A DNA stretch of 64,000 nucleotides from Algoriphagus terrigena DSM 22685 (GCF_000429445.1 NZ_AUBW01000005.1:296874-360873); one strand, 5' to 3'; counted from the first letter of the stretch, positions 50,196 to 58,789 are shown. Notes: generated by a model from the letters alone, not told the origin. Program-made: numbers and translations.

Positions 50196-50636
50196 ATGAA
50201 AAAATTGTTTATCCTTTCGTTTGTCCTTTTTGGCCTGGTCTCAGTCGCCGAGGCACAAGTCAGCGTGGGAATGAATTTCCAAACTTCTGACATCTTCCTG
50301 ACGGTCGGCACCGATGCTGACAGAGAGTTCTTCGGTGAAGCCCGCCTGGGCATCGATCACGAACTCGGACTGGAACTGATGGGCGCGTATAACTTCGTCC
50401 GCAAATCCGAGGTCAATGCCTATGTCGGTGCGGGCTTGGGCCTGTTTGGCGATGATCATCACGGCCACTACCACGACGACCATGACGATATCTATTTTGC
50501 GATTCCGGTCGGGGTGCTGATCAAGCCCTTCAACACCAAAAATCTCGGGATAGTGGTAGAAGCGGCCCCGGTCTTTTCCGGCCATGATCACAATTACTTC
50601 CGAGGGGGACTCGGGTTGAAGTATACGTTCAAGTAA
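50196..50636 (+). CDS. Small outer-membrane beta-barrel-like protein with His-rich loop
   Basis: 146 residues. Signal peptide (1-20, cleavage AEA/Q), then alternating beta strands ending in an aromatic/positive C-terminus (GGLGLKYTFK), typical of small outer-membrane barrels. One loop is His/Asp-rich (DDHHGHYHDDHDD at about 87-99), a likely divalent-metal site. No exact family was recognised. A strong terminator follows, and the neighbouring barrel genes on the minus strand are convergent. Confidence 0.75.
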   Translation: MKKLFILSFVLFGLVSVAEAQVSVGMNFQTSDIFLTVGTDADREFFGEARLGIDHELGLELMGAYNFVRKSEVNAYVGAGLGLFGDDHHGHYHDDHDDIYFAIPVGVLIKPFNTKNLGIVVEAAPVFSGHDHNYFRGGLGLKYTFK

Positions 50637-50673
50637 AAAAAGCCTCCGGAAAATTTTCCGGAGGCTTTTTTTC
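50636..50673. terminator. Bidirectional terminator
   Basis: AAAAAGCCTCCGGAAAA pairs with TTTTCCGGAGGCTTTTT, a near-perfect stem with T-runs on both strands between convergent genes. Confidence 0.9.
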
Positions 50674-50674
50674 T

Positions 50675-51319
50675 TTAGAAGAAAAAGGATCCTCCTAAAT
50701 TGAACGAATGGTTTAATCCAAAGGAAAACGAACTTTCATCCCTTTGGTAGCCGTTTTGTTCAAAAGTTGAGTTGCCAACGGAATATTTCATCAGAGGAGT
50801 CTGGATATGGACTCCTATTCTTTTGGAAAAGAGGTACTGTAAGCCGAAAGCCATTTCTGTGTTAAAAAATTCTCCTTTTTCCAAAACGGTACGATTCTCC
50901 CGGCCGCCGTATGTCCCACCGAAATTTTCCCAAGATGCATCCGCGCTTACCTCTCCGAAAAAGGAAAACTTGTCACCGGCTGGAAAGTACTTCCGTACAA
51001 AAGCGCCTACACCATAGGAGAAGGTGTTGAACCTATCCGCTCCATCATTTCTGGACTTCGCCCATTCGTTTCCTACCAGTGCCGACAGGCCGAGTACCAG
51101 ATTGTCTTTCACAAAAAAACCAACACTGGGATTGAAGGAGACGCTGAAGGTGGGATCGCCTTTTTCGCTATCACCTCCTGAGCCTTGAGAGCTATAACTG
51201 CTTCGAGTTTTGGAAAAGGCCAGATTTCCATCAACCATCCAGCTCCCTTGCTGCATTTGGGCCATAGCCGCCGAGCCGCCTGCCCAAATCAGCAACATTA
51301 CCATAAAAACCTTTCTCAT
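50675..51319 (-). CDS. Outer-membrane beta-barrel protein, second of a tandem pair
   Basis: 214 residues. Signal peptide (1-20, cleavage AMA/Q), then beta-rich sequence with alternating aromatic strands and a final FNLGGSFFF. Paralogue of the upstream gene 51316-51966: both have VGFFVKDNLVLGL or VGIFLKDNLAVGL and FVR(K/M)YFP(A/V)GD-xF(S/A)FFG. Belongs to the general porin-like/OMP_b-brl group of Bacteroidota; function unknown. ATGA overlap with the upstream gene means coupled translation. Confidence 0.85.
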   Translation of the reverse strand: MRKVFMVMLLIWAGGSAAMAQMQQGSWMVDGNLAFSKTRSSYSSQGSGGDSEKGDPTFSVSFNPSVGFFVKDNLVLGLSALVGNEWAKSRNDGADRFNTFSYGVGAFVRKYFPAGDKFSFFGEVSADASWENFGGTYGGRENRTVLEKGEFFNTEMAFGLQYLFSKRIGVHIQTPLMKYSVGNSTFEQNGYQRDESSFSFGLNHSFNLGGSFFF

Positions 51320-51966
51320 CGCTTGTTAATAAAAAAATGGGCTCCCAAAAGTATAGACGAAGTATTTAATCCGAAATCCAGCGTGTTGGATTTAGTAACT
51401 GCACCGTCGAATTGTGTCGTGTCCTCGTTGACGAGATGCGTGTAGCTTAGAGGATTGACAGAAAGATCCAAACTCAGCCATTTTTTCGGAAAAAAGGAAA
51501 AGCCCAAAGCTGTCGAGGCTTGAAATACTTTAATTTTACTTGAGCTATCCTGGGCGTTTAGGTTCTCATAAACTGTTTCCGTTTCGCCTCCCTGAAAACC
51601 GAGATCGAACTGCCCAAAAAAGGCAAATTGATCTCCGACCGGAAAATACATTCTTACGAATGGGCCAAGCCCATATGTGGAAGACTTGTACTCATAACCA
51701 TTACTTCCAGAACTTGTATAGGAGGATGTATTGGTTTGGGCAAGTAGGTTCAATCCCACAGCCAGGTTGTCTTTGAGAAAAATCCCGACTTTGGGACTGA
51801 AGGTAAAGTAGGAAGTGGGGATGTCGAGGCCGCCTCCCGATCGGTCGCCAGATTGTGTAGAGTAATTCAGTGCCCCTCCGAGAAGTATGTTACCTTTCTG
51901 AAGTTGCGCCATGGCGGTGACACACAAAAACACCAAGGGCAACAACGCAAAAATCCGTTTTTTCAT
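51316..51966 (-). CDS. Outer-membrane beta-barrel protein, first of a tandem pair
   Basis: 216 residues. Signal peptide (1-20), then a barrel with the same strand pattern as 50675-51319, from which it has diverged widely in the loops (for example a SGSNGYEYKSS loop). The C-terminus ends SSILLGAHFFINKR. Duplicate genes with coupled translation suggest related surface roles or a heteromeric partner. No regulator was seen. The 205 bases to glyS hold no clear box on the minus strand. Confidence 0.85.
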   Translation of the reverse strand: MKKRIFALLPLVFLCVTAMAQLQKGNILLGGALNYSTQSGDRSGGGLDIPTSYFTFSPKVGIFLKDNLAVGLNLLAQTNTSSYTSSGSNGYEYKSSTYGLGPFVRMYFPVGDQFAFFGQFDLGFQGGETETVYENLNAQDSSSKIKVFQASTALGFSFFPKKWLSLDLSVNPLSYTHLVNEDTTQFDGAVTKSNTLDFGLNTSSILLGAHFFINKR

Positions 51967-52157
51967 AAGTGGTTGTTTTAGTTTATGAACTTTAAGACGC
52001 TAATAAAATAAATTAGTTCTTCATTTTATCGTCCATACCCTCCCCAATTATTTAATGGATTGATCTTTCAATCTTTGCGATGCATGGGAATCAGGAAAAA
52101 GCGGAAATTCAGAAGGATAAGCCTTAGGATTCCTTCAGCCAATCCAATTTGTTTCTT

Positions 52158-52165
52158 TATTTTTG
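52158..52165 (+). promoter_or_regulatory. -7 box 6 bases before the glyS start
   Basis: TATTTTTG, exact TAnnTTTG, just upstream of the ATG at 52172. No clear -33 element. Predicts a leaderless glyS transcript. Confidence 0.4.
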
Positions 52166-52171
52166 CGGCCT

Positions 52172-53638
52172 ATGGCAAAGACAGAGACCCCGGGCGAAAA
52201 CGCCCAATTGAAAGATATTATTTCCCATGCCAAGGAGTATGGCTTTGTGTACCCAAGCTCAGAGATCTACGACGGTCTACAGGCGGTCTATGACTATGGT
52301 GCCTATGGGGTCGAACTGAAAAATAACCTCAAGCGCCTCTGGTGGGAGACCATGACCCGTGTGTCCGACAATATCGTCGGCATCGACGCGTCGATCTTCA
52401 TGCACCCGACCACTTGGAAGGCCTCCGGTCACGTGGACAGCTTCAACGATCCGATGATCGACAACAAAGACAGCAAGAAGCGCTACCGCGCAGACGTGCT
52501 GGTAGAGGAGCATGCTGCCACTTTTGAAAGAGCCGGAGACCTTGAAAAAGCAAAATCGTTAACCGCAGCTTTGGCTCGTTTGCTCGAAGCAGAAGATTTG
52601 GACGGAGTCCGTGACCTGATCACCAACGAAGGCATCAAATGCCCGATCAGCGGCACTTCCAATTGGACCGATGTGCGTCAGTTCAACCTGATGTTTTCCA
52701 CCCAGGTGGGATCGGTGGCGGAGGATTCCTCTACCATTTATTTGCGTCCTGAGACTGCACAGGGGATTTTTGTGAACTTTCTGAATGTGCAAAAGACCGC
52801 ACGAATGAAGGTTCCTTTCGGAATCGCCCAAATCGGAAAGGCGTTCCGAAATGAGATCGTAGCCCGTCAGTTCATCTTCCGTATGCGTGAATTTGAGCAG
52901 ATGGAGATGCAGTTTTTCGTGCGCCCTGGCTCTGAATTGGATTGGTACCAGAAGTGGGCCGACACTCGGATGAGATGGCATTTGGCTTTGGGTACGCCTG
53001 CGGCAAAGCTCAGAAAGCATGACCACGAAAAGCTCGCACACTATGCCAATGCGGCCATGGACATCGAGTTTGAGTTTCCGTTTGGATTCAAAGAAGTCGA
53101 AGGCATCCACTCCCGAACTGACTTTGACCTGAAATCACACCAGGAATTTTCCAAGAAAAAGCAGCAGTACTTCGATCCAGAGATCAACCAGAATTACATC
53201 CCGTATGTGATCGAGACTTCCATCGGTGCAGATCGCCTGTTCCTCCTGACCCTTTGCAATGCCTACACCGAAGAAACGACTGAGGAGAAAAGCAGAACCT
53301 ATCTGAAGTTTCATCCTGCCATTGCTCCGGTAAAAGCAGCCATCCTTCCCATCGTGAAGAAAGACGGCTTGCCAGAGAAAGCTAAGGAAATCGTGGAATT
53401 GCTGAAGTACGACTTCAACATCATCTATGAAGATGCGGCATCAATCGGCAAGCGATATGCCCGTCAGGATCTGATCGGCACGCCATTCTGTATTGCTGTC
53501 GATCACCAAACATTGGAAGACAATACCGTCACCATTCGTCACCGCGACACCACCGAGCAGGAGCGTATTGCAATCTCCGAGCTTCATGGCCGAATCGCGG
53601 AGGCGACCAGCTTCCGAAGGATTTTTGAGAAGCTCTGA
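52172..53638 (+). CDS. glyS: Glycyl-tRNA synthetase (alpha2, class II)
   Basis: 488 residues. Charges tRNA-Gly; the dimeric eukaryote/archaea-like form used by Bacteroidota rather than the alpha/beta tetramer. Seen: SEIYDGLQAVYDYG near 29, motif 2 region FRNEIVARQFIFRMREFEQMEM-type near 225-245 (given in part), YVIETSIGADRLFL near 344 as motif 3, and a C-terminal anticodon-binding domain from about 385. Start ATG at 52172; a TTG at 52163 is in frame but lies in the promoter box. A terminator follows. Confidence 0.97.
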   Translation: MAKTETPGENAQLKDIISHAKEYGFVYPSSEIYDGLQAVYDYGAYGVELKNNLKRLWWETMTRVSDNIVGIDASIFMHPTTWKASGHVDSFNDPMIDNKDSKKRYRADVLVEEHAATFERAGDLEKAKSLTAALARLLEAEDLDGVRDLITNEGIKCPISGTSNWTDVRQFNLMFSTQVGSVAEDSSTIYLRPETAQGIFVNFLNVQKTARMKVPFGIAQIGKAFRNEIVARQFIFRMREFEQMEMQFFVRPGSELDWYQKWADTRMRWHLALGTPAAKLRKHDHEKLAHYANAAMDIEFEFPFGFKEVEGIHSRTDFDLKSHQEFSKKKQQYFDPEINQNYIPYVIETSIGADRLFLLTLCNAYTEETTEEKSRTYLKFHPAIAPVKAAILPIVKKDGLPEKAKEIVELLKYDFNIIYEDAASIGKRYARQDLIGTPFCIAVDHQTLEDNTVTIRHRDTTEQERIAISELHGRIAEATSFRRIFEKL

Positions 53639-53664
53639 GGTGTCCGATGACCGTTAATACCTAG

Positions 53665-53702
53665 AAAAAGCCGTCAGATTGAATTCTGGCGGCTTTTTTT
53701 CT
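53665..53702 (+). terminator. Terminator after glyS
   Basis: AAAAAGCCGTCAGA pairs with TCTGGCGGCTTTTT around a GTTGAATT-type loop, with a T-run behind it. Confidence 0.85.
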
Positions 53703-53775
53703 GAATATCGACTCTTTAGAGCAGGATTTGCCCGCGAAAGATAGGGCTACATTTCTTTTCAAAAACCCGCAAAAA

Positions 53776-53791
53776 TACCACATATAGGGTA
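53776..53791. promoter_or_regulatory. Palindromic site TACCNNATATNNGGTA
   Basis: TACCACATATAGGGTA matches its own complement at 12 of 16 positions, 114 bases before the gene at 53905. Looks like an operator; the regulator is unknown. Confidence 0.35.
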
Positions 53792-53904
53792 TTGGCGAGT
53801 CGCCTTTTCAAGTGTAGTTTCAGAATTTACAAACTATGAAAAACTGTATTCTTCAGGTTCACTAATAATAGTCCGACAGTAAAAATCAACGATCTGACAT
53901 TCCG

Positions 53905-54624
53905 ATGAACTACTTCGAACTACATAACCTCTACAGTGTTGCGAAAATTCAGTACAATTCTGAATTTAAGGAGGGAGATTTAATAATGGGAAGTCAGGAA
54001 CGAGAGGTTCAGGATTTATCCCATCATAGGATCCATACTCAAATTATAAAGGCAAGTGGAATGATTAACGATTTCTATAGCCCCTCTTCAAACCTTTCCA
54101 TGAGAGTGATTGTGTCCTCTCGAGCAAAATCGCTTTTAGATTCCTTTCGAGACGGTAATATCCGCTATTATCCTTGTCCAGTCATGCGAGGAAAAGAGGC
54201 AGTTGAAGGGTATTGGATTACCGATAAAGTGATCTTCGATGATGAATGGGTGGACTTTACAAGGTCTGAGTTCTTTTTCCGAAAAAGAAAACTCATAAGC
54301 GAGAAGAATGAGCCCCGTGCCAGATATGATATCACAGAACAGATCATTCAATTCAAAGATCTCGAGGATTTTAACAAGTTCCTGAAGGAAGAAATGTGGC
54401 ATATGGATGAACGTTATCCCTATAAGATTATCATCAAGGAAGGATGTCCGCACCATATTTTATCAATTCATACAACTGGCCCAAGGTATTTAATTGTCTC
54501 GGAGGAATTAAAGAATGAACTCCAAAAACAGAAAATGGACAAAGGCTTAGAATTTAAGCCTCTGGAAATCCCCGACGAAGAATGGTTTGGACCCGATGGA
54601 TTGCGAAAGCAGTTTTATAAATAA
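53905..54624 (+). CDS. Hypothetical protein resembling Imm11/DUF1629 immunity proteins
   Basis: 239 residues, cytosolic. The C-terminal part GPRYLIVSEELKNELQ followed by GLEFKPLEIP resembles the end of DUF1629 (Imm11) proteins, immunity partners in polymorphic toxin systems; the N-terminal two thirds are mixed alpha/beta with many aromatic residues. No toxin gene is seen upstream, so it could be an orphan immunity gene or an unrelated family. The 266-base gap before it is AT-rich, contrary to its neighbours, and holds one palindromic site. Confidence 0.55.
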   Translation: MNYFELHNLYSVAKIQYNSEFKEGDLIMGSQEREVQDLSHHRIHTQIIKASGMINDFYSPSSNLSMRVIVSSRAKSLLDSFRDGNIRYYPCPVMRGKEAVEGYWITDKVIFDDEWVDFTRSEFFFRKRKLISEKNEPRARYDITEQIIQFKDLEDFNKFLKEEMWHMDERYPYKIIIKEGCPHHILSIHTTGPRYLIVSEELKNELQKQKMDKGLEFKPLEIPDEEWFGPDGLRKQFYK

Positions 54625-54684
54625 TTCAGAATCCAGTCCAAAGTCATTTTGGGCAGGATTTCCTTTTCACATATCAAGAATTGT

Positions 54685-55170
54685 ATGGAACAAAATACCT
54701 GGCCCAGTCTGGAAGAATGGGTAGAATCTGAAGAAGAACTCAATCGGAAAATCACCGAACTCTATGAGTCTGATTTGTCTGCCGAAGAGCAAGCCCTGGA
54801 AATCTTAAGTTACCTACTCGAGCGCTATAACCTTCCCCAAACTCCCTTGGAAATAGAAGACCGAGAATGGGAAGACACCGGAGATTCTTGGTATTTGCCG
54901 ATTTCGATGTTTGAGCAAATAGCACAGCTGAAGTTTGTAGAACCAGAAAATAATGACCCCCGGTACTTGGTACTGAATGCAGCTTACCTGATTCACCACA
55001 AACTGGTCATCGACTTATCTCAAGAACTGGGAGATTTTCTCGGCGAAGACGAACTTCAAGGTTTGGGTTACCGGGGTGAAGACATCCTAGAAGCTGAGCT
55101 GATTCCCGTTAAAAAAGGGGAAAGCTGGTTTGACAAAGGCTGCACGTTTTTTACCAAGGAGATGGCTTAA
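54685..55170 (+). CDS. Hypothetical acidic protein
   Basis: 161 residues from the ATG at 54685; the frame is open from 54649. Very acidic (many Glu and Asp), helical at the N-terminus (WVESEEELNRKITELYE), no signal peptide. Size and charge are like those of small immunity or antitoxin proteins and it lies 60 bases after the possible Imm11-like gene, but no family is recognised. A hairpin follows the stop. Confidence 0.55.
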   Translation: MEQNTWPSLEEWVESEEELNRKITELYESDLSAEEQALEILSYLLERYNLPQTPLEIEDREWEDTGDSWYLPISMFEQIAQLKFVEPENNDPRYLVLNAAYLIHHKLVIDLSQELGDFLGEDELQGLGYRGEDILEAELIPVKKGESWFDKGCTFFTKEMA

Positions 55171-55178
55171 AAGACAAC

Positions 55179-55212
55179 CCTTCCAGTCCTGGAAAAAATC
55201 GGGACTGGAAGG
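55179..55212. terminator. Hairpin between convergent genes
   Basis: CCTTCCAGTCC pairs perfectly with GGACTGGAAGG around a 12-base loop. T-runs are weak on both sides, so the efficiency is unsure. Confidence 0.55.
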
Positions 55213-55216
55213 TATT

Positions 55217-56332
55217 TCAATGGAATCCTTTCATAATTCCCCAAAACATCCCAATCCCGGTCTCAATCAGCTCATCAGGAAAATCATAGGCTCCCTCATG
55301 CAACTGGGGACAAGCTTCTCCCGCGCCAAGACCAAATAAAAAGGATGGGCAAACCTGTGAAAACAGCCCAAAATCCTCCGACCAGCGAAATGGCTCGGTC
55401 TTTTCTACTAGGCTCAGGCCAAGATTTTTGGCGGCATTTTCTACTACGCGATACAAGTCCGGATCATTGACCGAGACAGCAAACTGCTCCACAAAGCTAA
55501 AGTCAACTTCCAATCCCTCCGGTTCCGCCACTGCCTTAGCTTTTGCCTTTACTTTCTCAATCAAATCATCCAAATCCTTTTGGTCAAACGCCCGCAAGGT
55601 CATGCTCAGACTGGCCCTGCCCGCACTGGTGCCAAAAGCCAAGCTGCCCAGATCCGCATGGATCAAAGTCAACAGGCCAAAATGGGAAAGGGTTTTGGGA
55701 AGCTTGGGCAGTTCCTTCATCAGCCGGGCCAAGCCTTGGGCCGGATTGATTCCCGATTCAGGATGTGCAGAGTGGGCCGTTTTCCCCTTGAGATAGACAC
55801 TCATTCCGGTACTTCCTGCTGCAAAAGTTCCGATTCGCATCACGATCTGATGCAGGGGATAGCCGGGGAGATTGTGCAGGGCAAAGGCAAAATCCGGCCT
55901 GATTTCTTCAAACCTAGGATCTTTCAAGATCGCTTTTGCTCCGTCTCCCGTCTCCTCCGCTGGCTGGAAAAGTAGGATGACCTCGCCAGACTCGGGTCGG
56001 TTCTGTGATAGCTTTTCCCCCAGCCCGCAAATGATCGCCATGTGTCCGTCGTGTCCGCAAAGGTGACCTTTCCCGGGAATCTGGCTTTGGTGATCGGTCG
56101 GCGCTAGATCTTCGATCGGCAGCGCATCCAGTTCACAGCGAAAGAGGATTCGTCTGCCTAGCTTCGCTCCTTTGAACACAAAAGCCAAGCCTGTTCCTCC
56201 CAAGTTTTCGATAATCTGATCGGGCTTCAAAGGCCGGAAAAAATCCACAATCCGGGCGGCGGTTTGGACTTCTTCCAAAGCCACTTCGGGAAATCGATGG
56301 AGCGTGTGTCGGAGTTGGATGAGGTGATTCAT
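55217..56332 (-). CDS. M20 family amidohydrolase (N-acyl-amino-acid deacylase type)
   Basis: 371 residues, cytosolic. Metal-dependent hydrolase of the M20D branch (aminoacylase, hippurate hydrolase, IAA-amino-acid hydrolase). Seen: RHTLHRFPEVALEE at the N-terminus, LCGHDGHMA near 90-98 with metal ligands, FQPAEETGDGAKA near 125, ALHNLPGYP near 152, and SEDFGLFSQ near 318. Dimerisation domain about 165-280. Substrate cannot be fixed; neighbours give no hint. Confidence 0.93.
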   Translation of the reverse strand: MNHLIQLRHTLHRFPEVALEEVQTAARIVDFFRPLKPDQIIENLGGTGLAFVFKGAKLGRRILFRCELDALPIEDLAPTDHQSQIPGKGHLCGHDGHMAIICGLGEKLSQNRPESGEVILLFQPAEETGDGAKAILKDPRFEEIRPDFAFALHNLPGYPLHQIVMRIGTFAAGSTGMSVYLKGKTAHSAHPESGINPAQGLARLMKELPKLPKTLSHFGLLTLIHADLGSLAFGTSAGRASLSMTLRAFDQKDLDDLIEKVKAKAKAVAEPEGLEVDFSFVEQFAVSVNDPDLYRVVENAAKNLGLSLVEKTEPFRWSEDFGLFSQVCPSFLFGLGAGEACPQLHEGAYDFPDELIETGIGMFWGIMKGFH

Positions 56333-56406
56333 GGGTTCTTGATTTCGCCAAAGTAAATAGCTTTTCCAGAGTTTGAAACATTGGAAAAGCTTGAAGTTAA
56401 AGCCAA

Positions 56407-57519
56407 TTATTGAGACAACTTCACTTGGTAGCGTACACTCCGCCCGCCACCTTCTGGTACTAAAACGCCCAAATCCCGCAGATGCTGCAGGTCTCGCGTA
56501 GCTGTTGCTTTGGAGGCGCCCGTGAGCGACATGTATTTCTTGGCATTCATACCGCCGTCAAATCCATCCGGACCTTCATCCAGCATTCGGTTCAGGGCTT
56601 TCAGTTCCCGCTCGTTCAGCTCCTTGCTAAACGCATCGAAAAGCTTGGTTTTCTGAAGGGAAAACTCAATTAGCTCCTCCACTTTTTCCTGAGCTTTCAT
56701 CACCACATCCGCGAAATACAGCAACCAGTCATCTACTTGAAGACTGCGTTGAGCCTGCTTGAGTTGATCGTAGTAGAGCTGTCGCTTAGCTTCGATGACT
56801 TGGGACAAACTGATCAAAATCGGTTGATCCAACCCTTGGTGCAGCACTTTTTCTGCCAAGGCGCGACCGATTCGACCGTTCCCATCTTCGAAAGGGTGGA
56901 TGCTCTCAAAATACAAATGTGTCAAAGCCGAACGCAGGATGGGATTCAGAATCGCCTGACTTCCGCCCGGAACGGTCTGGTTGAACCAATCAACAAAAAG
57001 CTTCATCTCCCCGGGAACCCGTGAAGAAGGAGGAGCCTCAAAGTGGACAACTTCCTTACCCATCGCTCCGGAGACAACCTGCATCGGCTCTGCACCTGTC
57101 CGCCAAGTCCCGGCATTCACATAGCGATTGCCTTCCATGAGCATCCCGTGCCAAGCAAAAAGCATTGCCTCGCTCAGCGGTTCCTGCCAGGTTTGGCGCA
57201 CAGCGACCATCAGTTTGGCAATGCCTTTGGCGCGGTGATCTTTAACCAATCGAGGCTGCTCTTCGTGAATTCCAAGATTCTTTTTGAGGGATGACATGAC
57301 ATCAACCCGACTCACGAATTCGCCCTCAATCTCGGATGTCTTGATGGCCTCAGACAATAGGATGTCTACGAGAAGTTGGTCTTTCTTCTCGGGGGGAATT
57401 CCGGAATATTGCCCGCTGGATTTTCCGGATTTTAGCAAAAATTTAAGCTGTACGTCCTCGATAATTCCAGAGGTAAACTCAAATTTTGGCCAGCCTTTCT
57501 GTTCCCAATTGGAGCTCAT
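56407..57519 (-). CDS. Fic family AMP-transferase with N-terminal inhibitory helix and C-terminal winged helix
   Basis: 370 residues from the ATG at 57517-57519; a TTG farther upstream is less likely. The inhibitory motif T61-xxx-E65-G66 (class II, helix before the fold) is followed by the Fic core with HPFEDGNGR at 208-216, whose His and the phosphate-binding loop transfer AMP to a hydroxyl side chain. Residues about 315-368 form a winged helix (MSLTGASKATATRDLQHL) able to bind DNA. The start codon lies inside the first of three operator palindromes, which points to self-repression. The AMPylation target is unknown. Confidence 0.94.
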   Translation of the reverse strand: MSSNWEQKGWPKFEFTSGIIEDVQLKFLLKSGKSSGQYSGIPPEKKDQLLVDILLSEAIKTSEIEGEFVSRVDVMSSLKKNLGIHEEQPRLVKDHRAKGIAKLMVAVRQTWQEPLSEAMLFAWHGMLMEGNRYVNAGTWRTGAEPMQVVSGAMGKEVVHFEAPPSSRVPGEMKLFVDWFNQTVPGGSQAILNPILRSALTHLYFESIHPFEDGNGRIGRALAEKVLHQGLDQPILISLSQVIEAKRQLYYDQLKQAQRSLQVDDWLLYFADVVMKAQEKVEELIEFSLQKTKLFDAFSKELNERELKALNRMLDEGPDGFDGGMNAKKYMSLTGASKATATRDLQHLRDLGVLVPEGGGRSVRYQVKLSQ

Positions 57520-57635
57520 GAGCCGATTAGATTTCTTATTCGGCTCAAATATAATCAATTTGTGAGCCGATTAGTGGGATTATTCGGCTCATATTTGCTT
57601 GTTTTGTGAGCCGAATAGCAAAGTTATTCAGCTCA
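57519..57635. promoter_or_regulatory. Triple palindromic operator array at 44-bp period
   Basis: Three 29-base palindromes at 57519-57547, 57563-57591 and 57607-57635. Each consists of an 11-base arm TGAGCCGA(T/A)TA, a 7-base spacer and the inverted arm TATTC(G/A)GCTCA. The starts are exactly 44 bases apart, with unrelated 15-base gaps. The first palindrome covers the fic start codon and ribosome-binding region. Likely bound by the winged helix of the Fic protein. Confidence 0.8.
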
Positions 57636-57750
57636 TCGCATTCTAAATTGCTATCTTCTGTCAAAAATAAATCTCAGATTCAAGAAAATATCCGCTAGCT
57701 TAAATACAGACATTCAATCAATTGGCAACTATCTCTCCGTCACACTTCCA

Positions 57751-58476
57751 TTGAAACCATTCCCAAAACTCCATCTTTGGCTTATTCTCCCATTCTTGCT
57801 AACGCTGTTGGGTTTTAGCAATTACTGGACTGGGTTCTCCAAGGCTCCCCTGCACTGGCATCTCCACGGAATATCCGCGACAGCCTGGTACATCATCCTG
57901 ATCATTCAACCTTGGCTCTACCACCACCGACCGATTCAGGTCCACCGTAAGGTCGGCATGCTGGGCATCATACTAGCTGGATTTCTGACTGCATCGGCTG
58001 TCGGAGTGATCAAGGGAAATCTTCTTCAGCCAGAACAAAGCCCTCTTTTCGATGTCAGGTACTCCCTTTCTTTGCTCGATTTTATTTTTATCTCTGGATT
58101 TTTGGCTTCGGTAATTGCGGCAGTGTGGAACGCAAAAAACACCCAAGTGCATGCCCGATGGATGATCAGCACGGTTTTCTGGGTGCTTTCTCCCGCCACG
58201 ACGCGTTTATCCTTTATTCCGCTGGGGATGATTTACCAACCTAAGGAATTTTCGGATTTTCCGTTTTTTTGGGTGGATGTACTGAACTGGAATCAGTTCT
58301 TGATCTTCTTGATTGTTACTACTTTGATGATACTGGACTACCGAAAGGAGAAAAAAATATACTTCTCCTATGCACTGGTGGGCATTGTCCAGCTGCTGGT
58401 CATCTGGCTAGTCTCGGGGTTAAAAGACGCACCTTGGCTCATTTCAACCCTAAATCATCTCTTTGATCTGGGCTAG
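57751..58476 (+). CDS. Multi-pass membrane protein
   Basis: 241 residues with about seven membrane segments (near 8-26, 42-56, 66-84, 100-121, 133-150, 175-196, 205-224). Conserved-looking WHLHGISATAWY, HRKVGMLG and NTQVHARWMI blocks recall DUF2306-type or heme/copper membrane families with His residues inside helices, but I cannot name the family safely. The start is TTG at 57751, as no ATG fits; this is uncertain. It lies 115 bases beyond the operator array, so the Fic regulator might affect it too. Convergent with a 49-residue gene, overlapping by 4 bases. Confidence 0.7.
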   Translation: MKPFPKLHLWLILPFLLTLLGFSNYWTGFSKAPLHWHLHGISATAWYIILIIQPWLYHHRPIQVHRKVGMLGIILAGFLTASAVGVIKGNLLQPEQSPLFDVRYSLSLLDFIFISGFLASVIAAVWNAKNTQVHARWMISTVFWVLSPATTRLSFIPLGMIYQPKEFSDFPFFWVDVLNWNQFLIFLIVTTLMILDYRKEKKIYFSYALVGIVQLLVIWLVSGLKDAPWLISTLNHLFDLG

Positions 58477-58622
58477 CGTTGCCCGGCACCAAACTGAAAT
58501 CCCATCCAGACTCCGATTCCCATCAAAGCGACGGTGATAACTGAGAGCAAAAGCAGCACATTCAGCGGCATCTCCCAGTCCTCAGAACCGATTTTGAATT
58601 TGATGAGCTTTTTCCAGTTCAT
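58473..58622 (-). CDS. 49-residue single-pass membrane protein
   Basis: Short gene found by translating the minus strand: ATG at 58620-58622, stop at 58473-58475. MNWKKLIKFKIGSEDWEMP, then one hydrophobic helix (about 19-45) ending in FGAGQR. Positive N-terminus and one helix fit a small inner-membrane protein. The stop overlaps that of the convergent membrane gene by 4 bases. Function unknown. Confidence 0.55.
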   Translation of the reverse strand: MNWKKLIKFKIGSEDWEMPLNVLLLLSVITVALMGIGVWMGFQFGAGQR

Positions 58623-58726
58623 AGGAAGGGAGGTTATTGGTTATTTGGAAAAAGCTAATGGGGGACAGACCATGGATCATTGTCAAAAAAACGAATCCAA
58701 ATTCTCAATGATCAATACTCAATTGC

Positions 58727-58767
58727 CAATTTTCAAGTACCGTGTAAATGAACTGTCTTGAAAATTG
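58727..58767. repeat. Intergenic inverted repeat downstream of purE
   Basis: CAATTTTCAAG (58727-58737) pairs with CTTGAAAATTG (58757-58767) around 19 bases. It may act as a weak terminator for purE; the surrounding CAATGATCAATACTCAATTG is low-complexity. Confidence 0.5.
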
Positions 58768-58789
58768 AACATTGGAGTTTGTTAATTGA

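Noticed and set aside
57519..57635. Short CRISPR-like array (regular 29-bp repeats)
   Set aside because: The repeats are palindromic half-site pairs with 15-base AT-rich gaps too short for spacers, there are no cas genes, and the array overlaps a start codon.
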